NCBI RefSeq assembly: GCF_900114675.1
Contig: NZ_FOZM01000001.1
Span: forward strand, 1,488,001 to 1,552,000
Direction: 5' to 3'
Source: Yoonia litorea
GTDB lineage: Bacteria > Pseudomonadota > Alphaproteobacteria > Rhodobacterales > Rhodobacteraceae
DNA length: 64,000 nucleotides
The position numbers were made by a program, and so were the translations under genes. Below are positions 18,406 through 25,282 of this stretch, piece after piece. The notes beneath the pieces are model-generated. The model was not told the origin of the DNA. It saw nothing but the letters and a program-made list of their open reading frames with translations, and searched no databases. Numbering within the stretch: position 1 is the stretch's first letter; every line of letters begins with the position of its first letter.

Positions 18406-18517
18406 GGCGCGACAGCGCCGGGGGCAAAGCCCCCACGACCAAAGACCTGAGGGCACAGCCCTCCAACAACAAGGGGGAAAACCCCCGCTAAAACAACAAG
18501 CGGGCGAAAACCCCGCT
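18406..18517 (+). repeat. Row of five small hairpins in the operon
   Basis: Five perfect inverted repeats follow one another in 112 bases, each with a short A-rich loop. They are GGCGC/GCGCC (18406-18419), GGGGGC/GCCCCC (18420-18434), GAGGGC/GCCCTC (18449-18463), GGGGG/CCCCC (18473-18486) and AGCGGG/CCCGCT (18499-18517). They lie between the flavin reductase stop and the TRAP small permease start. No T-run follows any of them, so plain termination is unlikely; an mRNA-stabilising or attenuating spacer is an inference. Confidence 0.75.
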
Positions 18518-18539
18518 CATAAACAGGGGAGGAGCCGCA

Positions 18540-19136
18540 ATGTCGGTCCTGTTTGGCCTGCTTTGGCCCCTAGAACGGTTTAACACCGTTGTTCTTGCCA
18601 TCGGCAAGGCAATTGCGGTGGTGGCCCTTGCGATCATGGTTTCCTTGATCCTCGGGCAGGTTTTCTTTCGATATGTCCTCAACGATGCGCCGAACTGGAC
18701 AGAAGAAGGCGCGCGCTTCGGCATGCTGTGGATGACGGGCCTGATGGCACCGCTGGCCTACCGTATGGGCGGCTTCGTCTCGATTGACATGCTGGAACGC
18801 GCCCTGCCCCGGATGGCTGCGGCGGTGCTTTCACTCATCCTTCTGGGGATCGCGCTTTGGGTCCTGATCATTGCGTGGGACCGTGGGCTGAACAACCACG
18901 TTGACACGATCTCGGGCCGCGGGTGTTCTTCGTCTCTGCGCTGGCCCTTCGGCTTCGAGATCGGCAAATGCGGCAACCGGTTTCAGAACAATTACCAGTT
19001 CGCCTCGCTTTGGGTCGGTGTGAACCTGCTTATCCTCGTCAATCTTGAACTGATCATCCGGCAGGTAATCAAGCTTCTGGGACATGGCGACCGGTTGACC
19101 AACCTGCAAACCGAAGACGTCGGGGGGGCTGACTGA
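18540..19136 (+). CDS. TRAP transporter small permease (DctQ type)
   Basis: A 198-residue DctQ subunit with four membrane helices (about 25-45, 58-78, 92-113 and 152-173). The loop between helices 3 and 4 is enlarged and, by standard DctQ topology, periplasmic; it carries two cysteines (129 and 144) that could form a disulfide. The ATG follows GGGGAGGAG. Its stop overlaps the large permease start by one base (TGATG). It works with the next two genes in Na+-driven uptake of an organic acid or similar solute. Confidence 0.93.
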   Translation: MSVLFGLLWPLERFNTVVLAIGKAIAVVALAIMVSLILGQVFFRYVLNDAPNWTEEGARFGMLWMTGLMAPLAYRMGGFVSIDMLERALPRMAAAVLSLILLGIALWVLIIAWDRGLNNHVDTISGRGCSSSLRWPFGFEIGKCGNRFQNNYQFASLWVGVNLLILVNLELIIRQVIKLLGHGDRLTNLQTEDVGGAD

Positions 19137-20707
19137 TGCTTTTGTGGTTCCTTCCGCTCTTTCTGATCCTGATCATGATCGGGCTACCGGTGGTTTTTGC
19201 ACTGCTGGCCTCACCCATTGCGCTGATCATGTACGAAGGCGATACCCGCAACGTGGTCGCGGGGCTTTATCGCAACCTTTACAACGGGATGGACAGCTTT
19301 CCTCTGATGGCGCTGCCCTTCTTCATGCTGGCTGGCGAGATCATGAACCGCGGCGGTATCACGCTGCGCCTTGTCGAGTTCAGCCAGGCCTTCATGGGGC
19401 ATCTGCGCGGCGGGCTGGCGCATGTGAACATCCTGTCCTCTATCCTGTTCGCAGGGCTTTCAGGGTCAGCGGTCGCGGATACCTCTGCACTCGGCTCCAC
19501 CCTGATCCCAGCGATGGAAAAGAACGGATATTCGCGCAAGTTTGCGGCGGCGATTACAGCGGCCTCATCGGTGATCGGGCCGATCATTCCGCCCTCGGGC
19601 ATTATGATTATCTATGCCTATGTGATGGGCGAAAGCGTCGCGGCGCTCTTTCTCGCTGGCATTGTCCCCGGTGTTCTGGTGGGCATCGGCCTGATGGTGA
19701 TGGTCCGCCTGATGGCTGATCGCTACGACCTGCCAAAGGCCGAACGCATCGTCACCCAAGGACAGGATATCTCGACCGTCGAGTACTGGGTAAGCTTTGC
19801 GCTGATCCGCATCAATGTGGCAGGGCTTCTGCTGGCGGTGTATTCGGGGTTGGCCGGACTGCTGGGCCTTTCGTTCGAAAACGAAGCCGGTGACACGGTC
19901 CACCGTCTGAACCTCTGGATTGTCTTCGGGCTGCTTCTGGTCATCTCGCATTTCCTGCTGATGGGCTATCGCAAGCGTGTCAGCCATGATTTCCGGATGG
20001 TCTGCAAAAAGGCGGTTGCACCGCTGCAAACGCCGCTGATCATTCTGGGCGGTATCCTTGTGGGTGTCTTCACCCCGACCGAAGCCTCTGCAGTGGCGGT
20101 GTTCTATGCGTTGATCGTCAGCTTCTTCGTGCTGCGCTCGATGAAAATGAAAGACCTCGGCGCGGTCCTGACCCGCTCGGCGCTGGCCACATCGGCGGTG
20201 CTCTTGCTGGTTGGTGCGGCGGTGGCCTTCAAGACGGTCGTTTCGCTGTCCTATGCCCCTCAGATTCTCAGTGACTACATCCTGTCGCTATCCGAGAACC
20301 CGCTGATGCTGCTGTTCCTGATCAACATCCTCCTCTTCATTGTGGGGATGTTCCTTGATGCGGGTCCGGCCATCATCATTCTGGGACCGATCCTCGGGCC
20401 GATCTTCCTCGACCTTGGCGTACACCCTGTGCACTTCGCGATCATCATGTCGGTCAACCTGACCGTGGGGCTGGCAACGCCACCGATGGGACTTGTCTTA
20501 TTCGTGGCCTCATCCGTGTCAGGAGAGCGGGTCGAGACCATCTCGCGGGCAATCCTGCCGTTCCTAGCCGTGCAGGTTCTGGTGATCTTCCTGATTACCT
20601 ACGTGCCCGCCATTTCCATGACAGTGCCTTATCTGACGGGTTTCCTGGGCTGTGGCCCGGACGTCGGCTTTAGCGCTTGCATTAGCCCGGGACCGGGCGT
20701 CAACTAA
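19136..20707 (+). CDS. TRAP transporter large permease (DctM type)
   Basis: A 523-residue transport subunit with a dozen or more hydrophobic segments. Family signatures include the SSILFAGLSGSAVADTSALG stretch and IGPIIPPSGIMI in the first half, and DAGPAIIILGPILGPI and NLTVGLATPPMGLVLF in the second. It is longer than many DctM proteins because of a central insertion (about 190-270) with two extra hydrophobic segments and a C-terminal tail containing a cysteine pair (LGCGPDVGFSAC). Forms the membrane complex with DctQ and receives solute from the binding protein encoded next. Confidence 0.95.
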   Translation: MLLWFLPLFLILIMIGLPVVFALLASPIALIMYEGDTRNVVAGLYRNLYNGMDSFPLMALPFFMLAGEIMNRGGITLRLVEFSQAFMGHLRGGLAHVNILSSILFAGLSGSAVADTSALGSTLIPAMEKNGYSRKFAAAITAASSVIGPIIPPSGIMIIYAYVMGESVAALFLAGIVPGVLVGIGLMVMVRLMADRYDLPKAERIVTQGQDISTVEYWVSFALIRINVAGLLLAVYSGLAGLLGLSFENEAGDTVHRLNLWIVFGLLLVISHFLLMGYRKRVSHDFRMVCKKAVAPLQTPLIILGGILVGVFTPTEASAVAVFYALIVSFFVLRSMKMKDLGAVLTRSALATSAVLLLVGAAVAFKTVVSLSYAPQILSDYILSLSENPLMLLFLINILLFIVGMFLDAGPAIIILGPILGPIFLDLGVHPVHFAIIMSVNLTVGLATPPMGLVLFVASSVSGERVETISRAILPFLAVQVLVIFLITYVPAISMTVPYLTGFLGCGPDVGFSACISPGPGVN

Positions 20708-20730
20708 CAGCATCAAACAGGGAGAGAAAA

Positions 20731-21795
20731 ATGCTGAAACACCTCACCAAAGTCGCGGTCACCGCCGCTCTGCTGGCGACCCCGCTGGCAGCCTGGGCTG
20801 GTGGGCACACGGAGTTTACAATCCGTGCGACTGCTAACTCAAACGAAAACGACGAAGACTATGACGGTCTGGTTGTCTTCAAGAACTACGTCGAAGCAGC
20901 CTCCAACGGCCGGATCGCGGTTGAGCTTTTCATCGGTACACAGCTTTGCGCAACCGGCGCAGAATGCCTTGAAGGTGTCTCCGAAGGCTCCATCGACGTC
21001 TACATCTCCACCTCAGGTGGTGCTGCTGGCATCTTCCCATATGTACAGGTGCTCGACCTGCCGTATCTGATGTCGGACGACCGCGTCGCCGAAGCTGTGC
21101 TGTCTGGTGATTTCGTCCGCCAGATGCGTGACCGCGCGCTGGCTGACAGCGACAACACCATCCGCCTGATGACCGTCGGTAACACAGGTGGCTGGCGCAA
21201 CTTCGCCAACACAGAGCGCCGCGTGCAAGGCCCTGACGATCTGGCAGGCTTGAAACTGCGCACCGTTGTGGCCGACCTGCCTGTCCAACTGGTCGAGGCA
21301 ATGGGTGCCTCTGCGACACCTATTCCATGGCCAGAGCTCTTCACATCGCTGCAGACTGGCGTTGTCGAAGGCACCGCCAACGGCATCACCGACATCATGG
21401 GCATGAAGTTCCCTGATGCGGGCCTTCAGTACCTGACACTGGACGGGCATTCCTACATGGGTGCGCTCTGGTGGATGAGCAACGAGAACTTCATGGCAAT
21501 GCCAGAAGACCTGCGCCGCGTTGTTGTCGACGGCTTCTATCAGCTGCAGCAGGCAACTTTTGCCTCGCCAAAGCGCAAGTCGATCGAAGCCTATGAAGCC
21601 TTCGTTGAAGGCGGCGGCGACATCTACGTTCCGACACCAGAAGAAAAAGCCGCATTCGCCGAAGCCGCGGCCCCTGTTTATGACTGGTTCCGTGAAAACG
21701 TGGACGGCGGTTCTGAAATGCTCGAAGCATTGCAAGCCGCAGTTGCCGAAGTGGAAGGTGAACTGGCCGAGGCTTACGGATCTGACCTGAACTAA
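20731..21795 (+). CDS. TRAP transporter solute-binding protein (DctP type)
   Basis: A 354-residue periplasmic binding protein with a signal peptide (cleavage near AAWAGG, residue 24). The DctP fold is supported by LKLRTVVADLPVQLVEAMGA and TPIPWPELFTSLQTGVVEG, where the conserved Arg (in LRT) normally salt-bridges a ligand carboxylate. A short CATGAEC cysteine pair (73 and 79) lies in the first lobe. The gene is last in the catabolic/TRAP operon and is followed by a strong terminator. The ligand is unknown but presumably the substrate of the upstream enzymes. Confidence 0.95.
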   Translation: MLKHLTKVAVTAALLATPLAAWAGGHTEFTIRATANSNENDEDYDGLVVFKNYVEAASNGRIAVELFIGTQLCATGAECLEGVSEGSIDVYISTSGGAAGIFPYVQVLDLPYLMSDDRVAEAVLSGDFVRQMRDRALADSDNTIRLMTVGNTGGWRNFANTERRVQGPDDLAGLKLRTVVADLPVQLVEAMGASATPIPWPELFTSLQTGVVEGTANGITDIMGMKFPDAGLQYLTLDGHSYMGALWWMSNENFMAMPEDLRRVVVDGFYQLQQATFASPKRKSIEAYEAFVEGGGDIYVPTPEEKAAFAEAAAPVYDWFRENVDGGSEMLEALQAAVAEVEGELAEAYGSDLN

Positions 21796-21816
21796 GTCCA
21801 AGGTCCCGGAAACAGC

Positions 21817-21850
21817 AAGGGCCGCCCCGAAACGGGCGGCCCTTCGTTTT
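21817..21850 (+). terminator. Rho-independent terminator after the TRAP operon
   Basis: An 11-base perfect stem, AAGGGCCGCCC (21817-21827) with GGGCGGCCCTT (21834-21844), six-base loop CGAAAC, then CGTTTTG. It lies 22 bases after the binding-protein stop. The stem's flanks (AAGG and CCTT) make it partly bidirectional, so it may also serve the left-facing PfpI gene that ends at 21865. Confidence 0.85.
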
Positions 21851-21864
21851 GTAAAGCGGTATGA

Positions 21865-22428
21865 TCAGGCCGCAGCAGGGCGCTGATGTTCGCCTTCTTC
21901 CACTTCTTCAACGATCTTGGCGATAAAGGCCGGCAGATCGTCAGGGTTGCGCGAGGTGATAATCCCGTTCGAGATGGCAACCTCTTTGTCGACAAAAGCC
22001 GCGCCTGCGTTCTTCAGATCAGTGCGGATCGAGTGATAGCAAGTCATCTCGCGCCCTTCAGCGACACCTGCCTCGATCAGCAGCCAAGGCGCATGGCAGA
22101 TGGCCGCAACAATCTTGTCGTGGGTCACAAAGTCACGCACCGTCTGGACCGCAGTCTTATCGGTGCGCAGAATATCAGGGTTGATCTGACCACCCGGCAG
22201 CACCAGGCAGATATAGTCTTCGACGTTGACGTCGGAAATCTTGAGGTCGGCCTCAACCGTCTCGCCCCAATCGTCAGTGTCCCAACCTTTGATCGGTTCA
22301 CCGTCAAGCGTCGCGACATGCACTGTGGCACCTTTTGCGCGCAGTTGCTCAAGCGGTTCCATCAGTTCGGACTGCTCGAACCCGTGCGTGGCCATGATCA
22401 GAATCTTTGCGTCAGCGATATTAGGCAT
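21865..22428 (-). CDS. DJ-1/PfpI family protein (YhbO-like)
   Basis: A 187-residue type 1 glutamine amidotransferase-like protein. The nucleophile elbow is IVAAICHAPWLLIEAG, with the catalytic cysteine followed by His, as in the PfpI/YhbO group. These proteins are described as proteases, chaperones or glyoxalase/deglycase-type stress proteins; the activity remains debated. The start is ATG 22428 because AGAGGAG lies seven bases upstream; a ten-residue extension is open but unlikely. It lies downstream of the kinase/PqqD gene on the same strand (48-base gap) and may be cotranscribed with it. Confidence 0.93.
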   Translation of the reverse strand: MPNIADAKILIMATHGFEQSELMEPLEQLRAKGATVHVATLDGEPIKGWDTDDWGETVEADLKISDVNVEDYICLVLPGGQINPDILRTDKTAVQTVRDFVTHDKIVAAICHAPWLLIEAGVAEGREMTCYHSIRTDLKNAGAAFVDKEVAISNGIITSRNPDDLPAFIAKIVEEVEEGEHQRPAAA

Positions 22429-22476
22429 CGTCGTCTCCTCTTTGGTTGCGTTCGACACACCAACGCGATGCGGCCT

Positions 22477-23733
22477 TCAGCGTTCCTGAGACTGTCCAGC
22501 AAGCGGCGCAATCAGCTCTTCTCGCAAAAGAAACGTGAGGGACGCCTGCACGTCGCCCTGCAACTGCGAAGCATCGACATCAGGATAGATCACCGCAAGC
22601 GCGGCAAGGATATCTGCGCCGCTCGCTGGCTCTGCCGTCAGCTTCCACACAATCGCAAGCAGCGGGTTGAGTTGGTGGATGGCCAACCCCCTCTCGCTTG
22701 CCACATAGATGGCCCGGTCGGTCTCGACCTCGGTCGTGCCTGCCGTCTGACGATAGCGGGTTGCCATATCGGCGGTCTGCGTGCCCCTTTGCCAACCTTC
22801 TTCAAGCGGCGCGGGACGGGTCGGCAAATGCGCATCAGATGCAGAAAGGCGCGCCTCAGGCAGACCGTCCAACAGTGGCGAGGTCCGCAAAAGCGCCGTC
22901 GCCTCTTCCACATCACGATACACAAGCTTCAGAACAGGGATTGTCTGCACCAACGCCCTTGCCACATTCAGAATGGCTCCGGCATGGATCTGACGGCCAA
23001 AGTTCTGCTTGGTGATGACAGACAGGGCATCGTCGATCGGCACCGGTGAAAGGGCGGCCGGACCTCTATGATCGTCAGGCCGCTCAAGCAGAATGATTGC
23101 CCCGACAGGCATCGCTGTTCCTGCTTCAGGCAAGGACAAACCGCTCAGATAGCCATACTGGCGGTTGCGCAGTGTAATGGAATCATCCACCCATACAGCG
23201 AACCCCTCGGAAACCGTCTCAGGCAGCGGCAAACGCAATCGCGGTGCAATCCCGTTGGCCAGCCCCGAAATCACACGCGTCTGTGGATCAACGGCAAGTG
23301 GCACAAAGTCATCGGTAAAAACCGGATGACCCTCTCTGCCCAAGGCCGCTGTAAGAAGGCTCTTTCCGGCGCGTCTTTGGCTGGGGAATACGATCAGCCG
23401 GTCCCTGATCTGGATTGCTGCCGCATGCAGACACAAAAGATCGGGACGGCTGCGCAGCCGCTCCCAAGATATTTCGGCAATCAAGTCGCAGACAGCATTC
23501 ACCGGGTCATGCAGCACGGACGTCTTTTCGGCCAGCGGCGCATCAAGCTGCCACTGCGTCTCAGAATGACGGCTCAAACGCGCAAATGACGATCTGTCCA
23601 TGCCATCGCCATCCACTGCATTGAACGGCCAGGCGGGGATCGCGGCCTTGATCACCGGAAGCATCTCATCGCCCTGCGCCAACGCAAGCGGAGCGGCAAG
23701 ATTCTTGAATTTCACAAGCGTATCTTCGGTCAT
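22477..23733 (-). CDS. HPr kinase-like / PqqD-like fusion protein
   Basis: About 418 residues from ATG 23733 (GTG 23754 would add seven). The central part resembles HPr-kinase-type P-loop proteins: LLCLHAAAIQIRDRLIVFP leads into the Walker A PSQRRAGKS (about residues 117-125), followed by FTDDFVPL with the paired acidic residues that bind Mg2+ in HprK. The C-terminal 90 residues (RAIYVASERGLAIHQLNP, then a wHTH-like tail ending LLREELIAPL) look like PqqD, the small peptide chaperone or RRE fold used in RiPP maturation. HprK-like enzymes phosphorylate serine; a homologue phosphorylates the lasso peptide paeninodin. The gene directly follows, on the same strand, one for a Ser-triplet secreted protein, its obvious candidate substrate. 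Substrate and activity are inference. Confidence 0.82.
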   Translation of the reverse strand: MTEDTLVKFKNLAAPLALAQGDEMLPVIKAAIPAWPFNAVDGDGMDRSSFARLSRHSETQWQLDAPLAEKTSVLHDPVNAVCDLIAEISWERLRSRPDLLCLHAAAIQIRDRLIVFPSQRRAGKSLLTAALGREGHPVFTDDFVPLAVDPQTRVISGLANGIAPRLRLPLPETVSEGFAVWVDDSITLRNRQYGYLSGLSLPEAGTAMPVGAIILLERPDDHRGPAALSPVPIDDALSVITKQNFGRQIHAGAILNVARALVQTIPVLKLVYRDVEEATALLRTSPLLDGLPEARLSASDAHLPTRPAPLEEGWQRGTQTADMATRYRQTAGTTEVETDRAIYVASERGLAIHQLNPLLAIVWKLTAEPASGADILAALAVIYPDVDASQLQGDVQASLTFLLREELIAPLAGQSQER

Positions 23734-23816
23734 CGCAAAAAAGAATGCGGCCACCCGTGGGGTGACCGCAAGTCCTGAGTGAGTGTGTGAGTGTGTTAGT
23801 GTGGGCGAGAACTGGA

Positions 23817-24197
23817 CTAGAGGTCGCGCACGCAGGTGCTGCCATCCCAGTCACCACCCAAGGCTGCACAGTCCTCGGCCTTGCTCGCGCCTGACGCCAT
23901 CGTTGGCGAGCTTGCCTTGCTCGCTTCACTTGGTGCGCTGGCCGCGCTGACCTTGCTGGCCTCGGAAGGCGCGCTCGGTGTGGAAGCTTCACTTGGCTCA
24001 GATGGCGCGCTTGGCTCTGAAGGTTCACTTGGCGCGCTTGGCTCGCTTGGCTCGCTTGGCTCTGACGGTGCACTGCCTTCGGATGCATGTGCCATCGACA
24101 GCGTTGTAAACGCCGGAGCGGCATAAGCGGCGGCGGCAAGACCCCCAATACGGGCGAGCATCTTGCGGCGGGAAAGATCGTTGGTTTCGTCGGTCAT
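23817..24197 (-). CDS. Tat-exported serine-triplet repeat protein
   Basis: A 126-residue protein in three parts. The N-terminus is a Tat signal (LSRRKMLARIG, then an Ala-rich segment, cleavage near AHA, residue 38). Residues 39-98 are built of Ser-x-Pro/Ala triplets, with serine at every third position from 39 to 96 (20 serines) and Glu, Ala, Lys or Thr between. The C-terminus (CAALGGDWDGSTC, cysteines 110 and 122) could form a small disulfide-closed loop. I know no named family. AAGGA six bases upstream supports the start. The next gene encodes an HprK/PqqD-like fusion, suggesting that the serines are modified before Tat export. That is inference; a plain low-complexity surface linker is the alternative. 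Confidence 0.8.
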   Translation of the reverse strand: MTDETNDLSRRKMLARIGGLAAAAYAAPAFTTLSMAHASEGSAPSEPSEPSEPSAPSEPSEPSAPSEPSEASTPSAPSEASKVSAASAPSEASKASSPTMASGASKAEDCAALGGDWDGSTCVRDL

Positions 24198-24237
24198 TCC
24201 TAGTCCTTCTTTGTTCGTGAGTGACTGTTTTCACTGC

Positions 24238-24265
24238 CTTGGTTGATCAGACTTGGTTGATCAGA
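24238..24265. repeat. Tandem 14-base repeat upstream of the Ser-repeat gene
   Basis: CTTGGTTGATCAGA is present twice without a gap, at 24238-24251 and 24252-24265. Each copy contains the palindrome TGATCA. The pair lies 41 bases upstream of the Ser-repeat protein's start codon and within the divergent gap before fccA, a place fitting for a regulator site. A second small inverted repeat (AGTGA, then TCACT) lies between it and the gene, at 24220-24235. Confidence 0.6.
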
Positions 24266-24489
24266 CAGCGCTCTCGGTATGTAGGATCATAATGCGACGA
24301 AAATCTGGCAGCCATCTATGCGGAAAATGTTTAATTTGAGCGGCTAAACCAAAGTTATACGCAGCATTTCGCCATTCTCAACGGTCTGATCTGCAAGACC
24401 CGGTGACCGAAGCATCCGATATTCTGCCTTTGCTTCTATACAAGACCGTTCAAGTTGTGTTTACCTTGGGTAAGCATTTGAGGGAGACC

Positions 24490-25260
24490 ATGACGGCGAA
24501 GATGAAGCGCGTTTCTATAGTCACGTTGATCGCTGCGGCAGGCACTGCCGCGTTCATTCTGTCGGCCCAGGCTCAGGAAAGCCCCCTGCCCGACCTCGGT
24601 CTGCCAATCACCGATCCTGATGATATCGTCGCTGTTTGCGGCGGTGACCCCAGCGCAGGCGAGCCGCATTTCGAGGTATCCTGCGCGGCCTGTCACACGC
24701 TCAATAGCGACGAGTTGCACGGGGTCGGCCCAAACCTTTACGCGCTCTACGGGCGCACCGCAGGCAGCGCGCCGGGCTATGCCTATTCAGACGCGATGCA
24801 GACCGCCGGTGCAGAAGGTTTGGTCTGGGGCCGCGATACCCTGCGGGCTTTCTTGCTTGATCCGCAGTCGGTCGTGCCTGGCACCAGCAAATCACCAATG
24901 GCCGGTATGGACGATGAGGCCTACCGCACTGATCTGATGACCTACGTGCGGCTGACGACCACACCGCCGCCCCCTGCCCCCGAGGATGTGACCATCCCTG
25001 ACACGCTCTTGGCGATGGCAGGTGACGCGCCTTACGGCGAATACCTCTCGGCCGAATGCGCAAGCTGCCATGTGTCTGGTCAGGCCAGCGCAACCGGCGT
25101 CCCGCAGATCGACAACCTGACACGCGAAGCGATGATCCTTGCCCTGCTGCAATACCGGATCGGCGCGCGTGACAACCAGACAATGGCCACTGTCGCCCGC
25201 CAGCTCGGTGACGAAGAGATCGCGGCCCTCGCCGCCTATTTTTCACAACAACAGAATTGA
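24490..25260 (+). CDS. fccA: Dihaem cytochrome c, FccA-like subunit
   Basis: A 256-residue periplasmic protein with a signal peptide (to about residue 28) and two class I cytochrome c modules. Haem motif 1 is CAACH, with GPNLYALYGRTAG and the Met region SPMAGM; haem motif 2 is CASCH in the C-terminal module, where late methionines are candidate ligands. It would accept electrons from the FAD subunit FccB encoded 22 bases downstream in flavocytochrome c sulfide dehydrogenase. The ATG at 24490 follows AGGGAG; earlier in-frame codons have no support. The first module resembles c2/c550 cytochromes, so a wider electron-transfer role is possible. Confidence 0.88.
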   Translation: MTAKMKRVSIVTLIAAAGTAAFILSAQAQESPLPDLGLPITDPDDIVAVCGGDPSAGEPHFEVSCAACHTLNSDELHGVGPNLYALYGRTAGSAPGYAYSDAMQTAGAEGLVWGRDTLRAFLLDPQSVVPGTSKSPMAGMDDEAYRTDLMTYVRLTTTPPPPAPEDVTIPDTLLAMAGDAPYGEYLSAECASCHVSGQASATGVPQIDNLTREAMILALLQYRIGARDNQTMATVARQLGDEEIAALAAYFSQQQN

Positions 25261-25282
25261 ACCATCAGGGGAGAGAACAATC

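Noticed and set aside
23777-23805. GTGTGAGTGTG-type simple repeat, considered as a CRISPR-like or slippage switch
   Set aside because: Too short and irregular; lies between stop and start of two genes, with no frame to switch.
23836-24126. Plus-strand frame of Leu/Ala/Gly/Ser repeats
   Set aside because: Mirror image of the Ser-triplet gene; the minus-strand frame has the Tat signal, ribosome binding site and partner gene.
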